Source of the DNA: Brotonthovivens ammoniilytica
GTDB lineage: Bacteria > Bacillota > Clostridia > Lachnospirales > Lachnospiraceae
NCBI RefSeq assembly: GCF_025566885.1
Contig: NZ_JAOQJQ010000005.1
Location: 186,001 to 250,000, forward strand
DNA: 64,000 bases
Reading direction: 5' to 3'
Positions 17,158 through 26,167 of the stretch are shown piece by piece. Position 1 is the first letter of the stretch; each line of letters begins with the position of its first letter. Made by a program: the position numbers and the translations under genes. The notes beneath the pieces were generated by a model that did not search any database, was not told the origin of the DNA, and saw only the letters and a list, made by a program, of their open reading frames with translations.

Positions 17158-18537
17158 TTATGAAAAATTTAAATATTTTTTCGATTCCTTCATAAATGTG
17201 TCGATATCTATGTCTCTGCCAAGAAGTTTCTTAGTGAGATTGCGCCAGTTATCACCGTCTTCTTTTTCCAGCACCGCATACCACAGCGGGGTGAAATGTT
17301 CTGCATTGTCAATCATCTGGTGAAACTGCTGCACAGGTCCCGGGAGCTGTTCCGGCATCTTAAGATAATCCTGATTCAAAATATTCAGATAACCGTATTC
17401 CGTAACATTTCTTTCATTTACCTGTCTGGAAAACGTAAGACAGAGCTTGGCTGCAAGCTTGGGATCCTCCGTATCCGAACTGATACATAGTCCTGGAGTC
17501 AATGTATGATTGATATCCACCATGTAGTTCCCGGCGTCCGCATTCTTTTCGTCTCCACAATAGGGAAATGCCTCCATGGAAACAGCATCTTCTCCCATGG
17601 TGTCCATAAGATAATACATAATCGTTGACTGGTGAGGGAAAAATACAGCCTCTCCGTTTATGAAATTCTCAATGGCCTCCACTTCCCCGGTCTCCAGAAA
17701 GTCATCAGGAAACGCTCCTGCTTCTGTGAGTTTTACAAGCTTTCGGGCAGCCTCTGTAAATACCCCATCAGAAAATTCCATGGTGCCGGCCGAAAGTTTC
17801 TCCTGGGCATATGGATCCAGCTGATTTACCATAACCGTATACAAAAGCTCCCCCAGCCAGCTGTCCTTATCCCCAAGCTCAAAAGCTGAATATGCTGTTC
17901 CGTTCTCCTGATTATATTCACGGACTTTTTCCACGGTCTGCAGCAGTTCCTTCCAGTTCTCAGGCATTGTGATTCCAATTTCATCCATTAATTGCCGGTT
18001 ACAGTATGTGACTGCATAGGCTTCCACAAGACAGGGGATAATGTAGTTATTTCCGTCCTCATAGGGAACCGTATAAGATTCCTTAAAATCCATTCCGGAA
18101 TCATTCAGATATTCCTGTACCGGAAGACATGCCCCCGCATCAAAGAGAAAATCGGGGTAGGTTCCGCCCCATACGGCAAAAATATCCGGCAGTTCCCTGC
18201 AGGCCAGGGCAATTTTTAGCTTGTCCTTAATCTGCTCCGTAGAATAGGTTTTCAAATTGATGCTGCAGTTCATCTGCTCTCCCAGCTCTTCCCATAAATC
18301 TACATAATAGGTCCCCGGTGTATTTTCATCAAAAAAAATCCAAACATCCAAAGACGCTTTCGCTTCCGTCTCCTTACTGCTATCTGCAATAGAACCCGAA
18401 TCATCCGCTTTTCCTGAACAGCCCTCTGTCCACAGACACATCAGCAATAGCACTGCCGCCAGTATATATGCAGCAGCCTTTCTAACGCCAGATACACAAC
18501 CATCACATTTTCTTTTACTCGTTCTGCATATCATCAT
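17158..18537 (-). CDS. Extracellular solute-binding lipoprotein (carbohydrate ABC family 1-like)
   Basis: About 459 residues from ATG 18537, behind GGGAG. The frame continues upstream, but that part carries no ribosome site. A long hydrophobic signal ends in the lipobox TEGC. The mature protein resembles family 1 sugar-binding proteins (LKIALACRELPDIFAVWGGTYPDFLFDAG). It diverges from a YesM-like sensor kinase gene, and no permease genes are nearby. It may act as an accessory ligand sensor for that kinase or serve distant permeases. Confidence 0.85.
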   Translation of the reverse strand: MMICRTSKRKCDGCVSGVRKAAAYILAAVLLLMCLWTEGCSGKADDSGSIADSSKETEAKASLDVWIFFDENTPGTYYVDLWEELGEQMNCSINLKTYSTEQIKDKLKIALACRELPDIFAVWGGTYPDFLFDAGACLPVQEYLNDSGMDFKESYTVPYEDGNNYIIPCLVEAYAVTYCNRQLMDEIGITMPENWKELLQTVEKVREYNQENGTAYSAFELGDKDSWLGELLYTVMVNQLDPYAQEKLSAGTMEFSDGVFTEAARKLVKLTEAGAFPDDFLETGEVEAIENFINGEAVFFPHQSTIMYYLMDTMGEDAVSMEAFPYCGDEKNADAGNYMVDINHTLTPGLCISSDTEDPKLAAKLCLTFSRQVNERNVTEYGYLNILNQDYLKMPEQLPGPVQQFHQMIDNAEHFTPLWYAVLEKEDGDNWRNLTKKLLGRDIDIDTFMKESKKYLNFS

Positions 18538-18658
18538 ATTCTCCCTTAGTCTTAACACGTTTCTTTTCCAGTCTGCTGTTAACCAATTTATCAACACTGT
18601 CCTCATTTTACAAATAATCAAATGTATTGTAAGATACAAACGGAGGATTTGCAACAAC

Positions 18659-20491
18659 ATGAAATGGACAACAAACAGGAAACAATTCCCCGGACATCTG
18701 TCCGCTCCTCATACTTTTAAAGCTCAGCTTCTGATATCTATTTTAAAAATTGCTGTGCCGGTGATCATTATTATCTGCACCGGTTCTTTTCTTGTGCTCT
18801 CAAAAAGTTCTGAGCAGACAATCCTTAAGGCCCAGACTACAGCCATGGGAAAAATTGAAAATGATCTGATATTTATTACTGAAAATACAGAAAACCTTTC
18901 TCGGGATATGATCTTTAACAATGAAATCCAGCAGCTCCTTTTAGATTTTGCCCGGGGTGAACAGTATCCGGAGAGCAGTGCCGCCGCTTATTATATCAAT
19001 AATTTTATCGCCAACCGTGATTTCATAGATTGTGTTGTTTTAACCGGAAATGACAAAACTTTATATTCCACTGAACGGGCTTTTACCAATTTTTCTGATT
19101 TTCAATCTATTCGTCAAAAATGGTGGTTCTCTGAAATGACTGCGGAAAAACAGCCCTATCAATGGTATTCCGCTTCTGATGAAATTAAAAAACCATCCAT
19201 GTCAGAATCCGGTGATGCAGCCGCCCCGCACCTGATGCTTGCCCGTTCCATTTACAGTCTGAAAGACTACACAACCCGGCTTGGATATCTGATGATTTAT
19301 CTGGATGATGCATATTTGAAAAACATCTGGGACAGCTGCCAGTTCGGGGATACTACCAACCTCTGGATTCTGAACGCTTCCGGCGAAGTACTGTTAACAA
19401 ATGTTCCACAAAATGACTACTCCGCACTGCTGTCCGATATCCCCTCAGACAGTCAGCAGGTGGTCCGCTATCAGGGCAGAAAATTTGTAACAGGCTCCCA
19501 GACGCTTTCCGAAAACGGCTGGACTTTGTGCATGGCAACCCCTCACCAAGAAGTAAATACCAGCGCCGCCATCTTTACGATTCAGCTTTTGCTGCTGATT
19601 ACCGCCATTTTACTGATCCTTATTTTTCTTTCTATCCACACAGCATCCGCCATCTCAAAGCCCATTATCTATCTATCTGAAATTATGGATTCCTTTCATG
19701 GAAAAGAAAAAAAGGAAATCACTGAAATATCAGCGGATATGTACAACGCAAGACAGGATGAAATCGGACAGATCTATCAGTCCTACCAGCAGATGGTGAA
19801 ACGTATGGATACTCTGATTCAGGAGATTTACATTAAAAATCTGGAAAAAAAGGATGCAGAACTGGCGCTTTTGCAAAGCCAGATCAATCCGCATTTTCTG
19901 TACAATACGCTGGATTCCATCAACTGGATGGCCCTTGCCGAAGGACAGGATGAAATCAGCGAAATGGTAACCGCATTGTCTGATACCTTCCGCTTAAGCC
20001 TTACAAAAAGCGGCAGCTCCTATGTTCAAATTTCACAGGAAGCTGCCTACGTAAAAAGTTATCTTGTTCTGCAGAAATTCCGATATGCAGAACGGCTTAC
20101 TTATTCATTTTATATTGAACCCAATACCCAGGATCTGTATATTCCAAAATTCATCCTGCAGCCCATTGTAGAAAATGCCTTAAAACATGGCATCAATCTG
20201 CTGGAAGCAGGCGGGACTCTTCACATTTCCATCACCCGCACTGCTTCCGGCCTGAGCATTTGCGTGCGAAATGACGGCTCAAACATCGACCTTGATCAGA
20301 TGAACGAACTGCTGGAATTTGATCCGGAACACATGGAGCTTCTGGCTTTCAACCCAAAAGGATATGGCGTACAGAATATCCACCGCAGAATCCGGATTCT
20401 ATGCGGCATTCAATATGGTTTAAGCTACCGCATCCATAGGAACACCACAATCTGTGAAATACTTCTGCCCCAAAAACACACCGACAGCTGA
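18659..20491 (+). CDS. YesM-like sensor histidine kinase
   Basis: 610 residues. A first membrane helix (about 22-45), an extracytoplasmic sensor region to about 300, a second helix (TIQLLLLITAILLILIFLSI) and a HAMP-like segment come first. Then follow the His_kinase domain with INPHFLYNTLDSINWMA (phosphorylated His) and the ATPase with VENALKHGI (N box) and GYGVQNIHRRI (G box). Such kinases usually sense sugars and pair with AraC-type response regulators; the matching regulator is probably the gene at 22213-23784. GGAGG lies 12 nt before ATG. Confidence 0.92.
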   Translation: MKWTTNRKQFPGHLSAPHTFKAQLLISILKIAVPVIIIICTGSFLVLSKSSEQTILKAQTTAMGKIENDLIFITENTENLSRDMIFNNEIQQLLLDFARGEQYPESSAAAYYINNFIANRDFIDCVVLTGNDKTLYSTERAFTNFSDFQSIRQKWWFSEMTAEKQPYQWYSASDEIKKPSMSESGDAAAPHLMLARSIYSLKDYTTRLGYLMIYLDDAYLKNIWDSCQFGDTTNLWILNASGEVLLTNVPQNDYSALLSDIPSDSQQVVRYQGRKFVTGSQTLSENGWTLCMATPHQEVNTSAAIFTIQLLLLITAILLILIFLSIHTASAISKPIIYLSEIMDSFHGKEKKEITEISADMYNARQDEIGQIYQSYQQMVKRMDTLIQEIYIKNLEKKDAELALLQSQINPHFLYNTLDSINWMALAEGQDEISEMVTALSDTFRLSLTKSGSSYVQISQEAAYVKSYLVLQKFRYAERLTYSFYIEPNTQDLYIPKFILQPIVENALKHGINLLEAGGTLHISITRTASGLSICVRNDGSNIDLDQMNELLEFDPEHMELLAFNPKGYGVQNIHRRIRILCGIQYGLSYRIHRNTTICEILLPQKHTDS

Positions 20492-20526
20492 TGAAAGATA
20501 ACACAAAAACCATGATGCGGCAAAGG

Positions 20527-22041
20527 CTACTGCTGCCTGTAAGTCTGAAGAAAACCCGAAAGCTTTTCCATTGCCTCTGAAAGGACTTCTATTCTGGGCA
20601 GATAGACGATTCTGAAATGATCCGGCTCTTTCCAGTTAAAGCCGCCGCCGTGTACAATTAAAACTTTTTTCTCTTTCAGAAAATCCAGGGCAAACTTTTC
20701 ATCATTGATTATATTGAACTTTTTAGTATCAATTTTCGGGAAGGCGTAAAAAGCGGCTTTAGGCTTCACCACGCTGATTCCCGGAATATCATTCAGGGCA
20801 TTGTAAACAAATTCCCGCTGTTCATAAACTCTTCCCCCTGGCACCACATAACTGTTGACACTCTGGTGTCCCCCAAGAGCAGTCTGCACAATTGACTGAG
20901 CCGGCACATTGGAACAAAGCCGCATATTAGACAGCATATTCAAGCCTTCTATATAATCTCCGGCATGTTCCTTAGGACCGCTGAGGGCCATCCAGCCAAT
21001 CCGGTAACCGGCAATCATATGAGACTTTGACAGCCCGCTGAAAGTAACACAAAACAGATCCGGTGCTAAGGATGCAATAGAAATATGCTCTTCGCCGTCC
21101 ATAACCAGTCTGTCATAAATTTCATCTGAAAAAATAATCAGCTGGTGTTCTCTTGCCACAGTAACAATCTCTTCCAGGATTTCTCTGGGATATAGAGCTC
21201 CTGTTGGATTGTTGGGATTAATAATTACAATGGCTTTGGTTCTGTCCGTAATTTTCTTTCGAATATCATCAAGGTCCGGATACCAGTCTGCTTTTTCATC
21301 ACAAATATAATGAACTGCCTTCCCCCCTGCCAGTGTAGCGGTAGCCGTCCACAGCGGATAATCCGGGGATGGAATTAAAATCTCATCTCCATCATTCAAC
21401 AACGCCTGCATACATAAGTTTATCAGTTCACTGACTCCGTTTCCTGTATAAACATCTTCAATATTTACATTGGGAAGATGCTTCTGCTGATAGTACTGCA
21501 TAATTGCTTTTCTTGCAGAAAAAAGTCCTTTAGAATCTGAATACCCCTCGCAGTCAGCCAGCTGCCGGCGCATATCATAAATCACTTCCTCCGGTGTCCG
21601 AAAACCAAAGGGAGCCGGGTTGCCGATATTCAGCTTTAAAATCTGCATCCCCTGCTCTTCCATTCTCCTGGCCTCATCTACAACCGGTCCCCGCACATCG
21701 TATAACACATCATTAAGCTTTGATGACTTTTTATAAACTCTCATTCCCATCTCTCCTGTTTCCTGCTTTCCGGATACTTTTTTCCTGTTTTCTTCCTGCT
21801 CCAAAACATCTTCGCCCTGGAGCCACAGCTGACTGACACCTAGTGTCTCTGCCAGCACTTTTAATACATCTGTTCTTGGTATTGTTTTTCCGCTTAAATA
21901 TTGACTGATATGGCTCTTTCCAATTCGTATTCCATATATTTCTCCAATGGGTTCAGCCATTCTGATAACATCTACCTGTTTTAAGCCCCGCTTTTGCATT
22001 ATTTCCTTTAAACGCTCAGCCACTGACGCCATAACACTCAT
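20527..22041 (-). CDS. Fusion of an Xre-type HTH domain with an AlaA/AlaT-like aminotransferase
   Basis: 504 residues. Residues 1-75 form a Xre/Cro helix-turn-helix (LKQVDVIRMAEP...SHISQYLSGKTIPRTDVLKVLAETLGVS). A linker runs to about 105, then a class I aminotransferase with NPNNPTG (275-281), SDEIYDRL and the PLP lysine K339 in FSGLSKS. The enzyme part resembles alanine-type aminotransferases (pyruvate/glutamate). Fusion to Xre differs from the common GntR-aminotransferase (MocR) design. Four GTTCAA-type half-sites just upstream suggest it represses its own gene in response to PLP or substrate. Confidence 0.92.
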   Translation of the reverse strand: MSVMASVAERLKEIMQKRGLKQVDVIRMAEPIGEIYGIRIGKSHISQYLSGKTIPRTDVLKVLAETLGVSQLWLQGEDVLEQEENRKKVSGKQETGEMGMRVYKKSSKLNDVLYDVRGPVVDEARRMEEQGMQILKLNIGNPAPFGFRTPEEVIYDMRRQLADCEGYSDSKGLFSARKAIMQYYQQKHLPNVNIEDVYTGNGVSELINLCMQALLNDGDEILIPSPDYPLWTATATLAGGKAVHYICDEKADWYPDLDDIRKKITDRTKAIVIINPNNPTGALYPREILEEIVTVAREHQLIIFSDEIYDRLVMDGEEHISIASLAPDLFCVTFSGLSKSHMIAGYRIGWMALSGPKEHAGDYIEGLNMLSNMRLCSNVPAQSIVQTALGGHQSVNSYVVPGGRVYEQREFVYNALNDIPGISVVKPKAAFYAFPKIDTKKFNIINDEKFALDFLKEKKVLIVHGGGFNWKEPDHFRIVYLPRIEVLSEAMEKLSGFLQTYRQQ

Positions 22042-22074
22042 CTTCTTTCTTCATTTTTTCCAATTATAGCAGAA

Positions 22075-22123
22075 GTTCAATTTTAGTTCAACGCTTTTGT
22101 TCAAAAAATTCAATATATTGAAC
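22075..22123. promoter_or_regulatory. Array of GTTCAA half-sites before the HTH-aminotransferase gene
   Basis: GTTCAA occurs at 22075, 22086 and 22099, followed by the perfect palindrome TTCAATATATTGAA (22109-22122). The start points are 10-13 nt apart, close to one helical turn. This looks like the operator of a helix-turn-helix regulator, most simply the one encoded next door. Confidence 0.55.
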
Positions 22124-22147
22124 TTTTTTTCGCTGGCATTACTAAAA

Positions 22148-22185
22148 AAATTCTGCCGGTTTTTAAACTACTTCCGGCAGAATTT
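22148..22185 (-). terminator. Terminator of the response-regulator gene
   Basis: AAATTCTGCCGG (22148-22159) and CCGGCAGAATTT (22174-22185) pair perfectly over 12 bp. A T-run follows on the minus strand. Confidence 0.8.
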
Positions 22186-22212
22186 CATATTTAATGTTTA
22201 ATATTTAATTAT

Positions 22213-23784
22213 TTAATGTTTTCTTCTATATGCTGACAGCGTGGTTCCCGTATGTCGCTTAAATATCTGGGAAAAATACGCATAATCGTTATAACCCACT
22301 GTAGCGGAAATCTCATACATTTTCATATCTGTAGATGTCAAAAGCTCTTTGGCCTTTTCAATCCTCAGATTCATAACATAATTAATAAATGTAACATTCA
22401 GCTCCTTTTTAAAAATATCGCAGAGATAATTCTTGCTGATACTGATATGCTCTGCCACATCCGTCAGCGTAATATTTTCATTGTAATGCTCCCGGATAAA
22501 ATTTAACGCATCCCGCACAATCTTTTTTGGAGATGCAACCTCTTTCTTTGCAATCAAATCTGCCAGTACAAATGCTGTATTTGCCACAAGCTCTTTTTGC
22601 TGTACAATTCCGGGATACTCCCGTCTCAGAACTTTCATATCAAGCAGTTCTCTGGGAATCAAATCCTGATTCTGGTCATAACAGTTCAGCAGATGACTTA
22701 AGCGCAGTACAATCATAAACGTCAGACTGCAGGAAAAATCCTTATACAGTATATGTGCCGGCTGCTGATAAATCCGCTCAATGCTGTCACGCATCTGTTC
22801 CGCACTGTTGACAGAAATCCCGGTAAACAATGCTTCGATATCCTGATATGGTATGGTTATATCCCCATCAGACAATAAAATACTGCCCGGTTCATGCTTC
22901 TGATCACCGGACTGTGTTACCAGGATCTGATCATCACATTCATTTCTTGCCACCAGCAGATGACTCAGCCCATGAGCTGCCCTGCTGATACCTGCCGCCA
23001 GATACAGCTTCTTCTGAACAAGCCCCTCTGTAAATGCTTCTGTGGTCTGAACAATCTCATCCCGCAGAATCCCGCATTCCGCCCCATAGATCAGGAAATA
23101 AATTTCCTCATCGGACACAAACATTTCTGTCTCTCCAAAGTCTTCCACCAAAACTTCAAACTCTTCTACCAGCCGCCCAACCGCCGACATATAATCCCAG
23201 TCACGCTGCATATCCTGAATCACAAATTTTACCAGGACAAAGTTTTGGTCCGGCAGGTTCAAATCCATTTTCTCACAAAACGTTCGGATATAGCGATCAT
23301 CAAAACTGTTTCGTTCAGCCAGTTCCAGAAAGAAATGATTTTTTAACTCCCTTACATTGCTGCTGGCATACTCCTGCAGGGACTCAAAATAAGCAGCCTG
23401 TCCCAGTTTTTCTTCAATTCTGTCATGCATCCGCTCCAGCATTGCCACAAAATCAGCCTTTTTTATAGGCTTCAGCAGATAATCACTAACCCCTAGCTTT
23501 AAAGCATGCTGCGCATTGGAAAACTCATCATATCCCGACAATATAACAATTTCCGTTTCCGGAAGAATCTCTTTTACTTTCGCTGAAAATTCAAGACCAT
23601 CCATCTGCGGCATCTTCACATCTGTAATTATCAGATTCGGTTTCAGATCCGGCAGTTCCTCTAAAGCTTTCATTGGACTGCTGAAAACTCCGGTGATCTC
23701 AAAACCATAATCCTCCATATGGAACACTTTCTGGATTCCCTGCAGAACAATTTTTTCATCATCCAGCAAAATCATTGAATACAT
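22213..23784 (-). CDS. YesN-like response regulator with AraC-type DNA-binding domain
   Basis: 523 residues. The receiver domain occupies 1-125 (acidic LDDE near residue 8, phosphoacceptor in LIITDVKMPQMDG, Lys in LLKPIKKADF). A middle region of about 270 residues has no clear motif. The last 100 residues form an AraC/XylS double helix-turn-helix (ITLTDVAEHISISKNYLCDIFKKELNVTFINYVMNLRIEKAKELL). It begins 1 nt after the stop of the phosphatase gene, so translation is probably coupled. It is the likely partner of the sensor kinase at 18659-20491, separated from it by the aminotransferase gene. Confidence 0.92.
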   Translation of the reverse strand: MYSMILLDDEKIVLQGIQKVFHMEDYGFEITGVFSSPMKALEELPDLKPNLIITDVKMPQMDGLEFSAKVKEILPETEIVILSGYDEFSNAQHALKLGVSDYLLKPIKKADFVAMLERMHDRIEEKLGQAAYFESLQEYASSNVRELKNHFFLELAERNSFDDRYIRTFCEKMDLNLPDQNFVLVKFVIQDMQRDWDYMSAVGRLVEEFEVLVEDFGETEMFVSDEEIYFLIYGAECGILRDEIVQTTEAFTEGLVQKKLYLAAGISRAAHGLSHLLVARNECDDQILVTQSGDQKHEPGSILLSDGDITIPYQDIEALFTGISVNSAEQMRDSIERIYQQPAHILYKDFSCSLTFMIVLRLSHLLNCYDQNQDLIPRELLDMKVLRREYPGIVQQKELVANTAFVLADLIAKKEVASPKKIVRDALNFIREHYNENITLTDVAEHISISKNYLCDIFKKELNVTFINYVMNLRIEKAKELLTSTDMKMYEISATVGYNDYAYFSQIFKRHTGTTLSAYRRKH

Positions 23785-23785
23785 A

Positions 23786-24247
23786 CTACTTACACGCTTT
23801 CTCTATATGCTTCAAAAAGGCTTCACACCCCTCTTTAATATCATCATAAGTAATATCAAAATCACCTGTATACCAGGGATCTGCAATATCTCTGGGCCGG
23901 TCTGAAAAATCCAAAAGCCGTACCATCTTTCCCGCAGGATCATCCCCTGCAATTCGTTTCATATTCCGGATGTTCTGCTGTTCCATGCCCACCAGATAGT
24001 CATAATACCTGTAATCCCCGGCAGTCATCTGTCTGGCATACTTTCCCTCTGTAGAAATGCCAAACTCCTTCAGTTTGTTCCTTGTCCCATAATGAACAGG
24101 GTTTCCGATCTCTTCCCGGCTGGTAGCCGCAGAAGCAATCTCAAAACAGTGGGAAAGACCGGATTTTTCCACCAGGTCTTTCATAACGAATTCTGCCATG
24201 GGGGAACGGCAGATGTTGCCGTGGCAGATGAATAAGATTTTTATCAT
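23786..24247 (-). CDS. Low molecular weight protein-tyrosine phosphatase
   Basis: 153 residues. The catalytic P-loop CHGNICRSP lies at the N-terminus (about 8-16) and the general-acid aspartate in ADPWYTGDF near residue 120, the complete signature of LMW-PTPs such as YfkJ. It dephosphorylates tyrosine on proteins in the cytosol. It precedes the response regulator by 1 nt. This is the last ordinary chromosomal gene before the AT-rich island. Confidence 0.93.
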   Translation of the reverse strand: MIKILFICHGNICRSPMAEFVMKDLVEKSGLSHCFEIASAATSREEIGNPVHYGTRNKLKEFGISTEGKYARQMTAGDYRYYDYLVGMEQQNIRNMKRIAGDDPAGKMVRLLDFSDRPRDIADPWYTGDFDITYDDIKEGCEAFLKHIEKACK

Positions 24248-24459
24248 CTTGAATCTATCCTTTCCTTATATTTGCGCTACTTTTAAGCGCATCAGGGATA
24301 CCCGAAGGGTATTTCATAAGCCTTCAAATGCCTGTAATTACTGGCTTTCTGGCGTTTTCTTAATTTTTTGTTTTTGCTCCTCTCTACGCATATCTACATA
24401 AATCTGCGTAAATTACCGGGCAAATGGTGTAGTAAGTGATGCAGTAAACTGGTGTACAA

Positions 24460-24828
24460 TCAACCTGATTTTCTCCTCTGCTCCGGCTTGTCAACCTGCT
24501 TGAAGTCTATGATTTTCGCCATCTGCTCGGCGGCTCGGTCATAGCTTGCATGGGTATAAATGTTCAGTGTAACTCCCACATCTAAATGTCCCATCAGATA
24601 TTGCAGTGTTTTCACATCCATACCGGCATTCGCCATATTCGTGCAGAACGTATGTCGGAAAACGTGAGGATTGGTGTTCAGTAAAGGCTGGTCTATATGC
24701 AGCGCAACCCTTGGATGCTCGTCTTTATCAATCAGAATGAAATTGCTATACCCATCCACAATCATTTCCGTTTTCACTTTTCTGCAGTTTGCAAGAATGT
24801 TTAACAAGCTCTGGTACACTTTAGGCAT
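24460..24828 (-). pseudogene. C-terminal remnant of a Tn916/phage-type tyrosine recombinase
   Basis: About 120 codons carry the C-terminal catalytic box: NPHVFRHTFCTNMANAGMDVKTLQYLMGH and the tyrosine in LNIYTH. The N-terminal arm-binding domain and the first catalytic arginine are missing. Upstream the frame runs straight into a fragment of hsdM. It marks an old integration or deletion event at the edge of the island. The protein, if made, cannot be an active recombinase. Confidence 0.8.
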
Positions 24829-25666
24829 AAGAAAGTTCAATTGCTTATTACTTGTAGGAAATGTAAAGTCATCACTAGTAGCATGCTCGCCTCCTTTTTT
24901 GTACCAAAAGATGGATTAGTCAATACTACATCCTAACCTTTCATTAACATACCTACACTGGACAAAGTATCCCCAAAAGTAATTTTACTATCAATATCAT
25001 GACGCATTGTGTTCATCAATGCCAAACGATGCGTATCATGTACCAGCTCGCATCCAGTAAAGGTTTCTTCTCTCTCAAATTTTTCCAAATCTGCATCTAA
25101 AACGAACAATTGGTCTGTCTACGAGCGAATACTGGCCTGCAGAAATCATAAAGCCAAATGTACCACAAGTAGGGGCATTACAGCGTTCGCCCGGCTGAGG
25201 TTTTATAAGCTTGGTCATAACAACCATCAATACACGAGGTGTAAAATGCTGACCCGCACCGTTTTTTCTCACTCACATTCTTTTCCAGCAATCCTTCGTA
25301 AAGATTTCCTAAACCTTCTTCACGAGCGTAGAACCAGTCCAGCCCGTCAATCGTTATGATTATTTTTTCTAAGTTTTTCGTCTCATCTATATTTGTAGCC
25401 GCCCCCTGATAAACTTCACGTACACGTCCAGTACAATTTTTGCAAGGTGAGCGAGTAATTCCTTATAGATTTTTCAATTCCACTTCTTGCCATAAGCTGA
25501 TCCCAACGGTATGTTTCCAGAATCTGGTTTTCTGCACCAGTTTCCTTTGCCATTTTCAAAATAAAATATAAGTTAATTCGGTTACATATTGGCGATATAT
25601 AATACCATCGTCTCTTAACACATTACAGAGATTCTAAAGTTTAGAAACAATTTCTTGTGTTGTCAT
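24829..25666 (-). pseudogene. Decayed hsdM (type I DNA methyltransferase subunit)
   Basis: Reading the minus strand from ATG 25666 gives MTTQEIVSKL, a stop in place of the usual Trp, then NLCNVLRDDGIIYRQYVTELTYILFLKMAKETGAENQ, which is the N-terminus of HsdM. Further pieces, shifted between frames, include HDTHRLALMN and DVVLTNPSFGTKKGGEHA (methylase motif NPP/S-F) and end in FTFPTSNKQLNFL. There the sequence switches to the recombinase remnant. Several stops and frameshifts and a lost C-terminal half make it non-functional. It belonged to a type I system different from the intact one at 36-46 kb. Confidence 0.75.
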
Positions 25667-25678
25667 TGTTATTCCTTT

Positions 25679-26167
25679 CTATCGTACTACAGAATCCATT
25701 ATTACAATTAATTCTAATGCATCTGTATAATATTGTTGAATATCCTTAAATGTAGCGGTTGGCGTTTTCCCATGAGCAAATTGATGCCTATTATTTACTA
25801 ATGAATTAGCTGAACTTCTTATTCTTTTACTATTTGGGTGCTGCGCTACAGCATTTTTAAAATCTCTTTTCCAATTATCATCAAATTTGCCTAATAATCC
25901 ACTCATATTATCATAAGTAGCACTCATTGAGCCATTTCTAACTGTCTTCTCGATATATGTAGGAACTTGTGTTAAATCACTTTGATCAAAAAAGTCTGCC
26001 ACAAGAGATCTATATACAAATTCTATTGTTCCACATGATTTTATTAAGGCATATTTTGTTAAATATGCCCTTAATTTATCTAAAGGAGGCAATGTATTTA
26101 TTTTGGCGGAAATGTCTGTCAATTCTGTAGTACATTCATTTATCAAATCCTTTAATTCAACTTTCAT
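25679..26167 (-). CDS. HEPN domain protein (RiboL-PSP/MAE_28990-like) paired with DUF262
   Basis: About 162 residues, all helical. The HEPN ribonuclease motif R-x4-H is present in NNRHQFAHG (R127 and H132 from this start). The overall pattern resembles the HEPN proteins encoded beside DUF262 genes. The start is uncertain: ATG 26167 has GGTGATGG upstream, but ATG 26179 is in frame. Either start overlaps the end of the DUF262 gene, implying one transcript and coupled translation. HEPN proteins are typically RNA-cutting toxins or their inactive partners. Here the likely role is the effector of a two-gene defence unit. Confidence 0.7.
   Translation of the reverse strand: MKVELKDLINECTTELTDISAKINTLPPLDKLRAYLTKYALIKSCGTIEFVYRSLVADFFDQSDLTQVPTYIEKTVRNGSMSATYDNMSGLLGKFDDNWKRDFKNAVAQHPNSKRIRSSANSLVNNRHQFAHGKTPTATFKDIQQYYTDALELIVIMDSVVR

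Noticed and set aside
22894..23468. Plus-strand frames of 144-150 codons
   Set aside because: Antisense to the response regulator; low-complexity His/Gln/Pro-rich products.
24248..24459. tRNA gene or clear attachment site at the left island edge
   Set aside because: No cloverleaf visible, and no repeat matching the right edge was found by eye.
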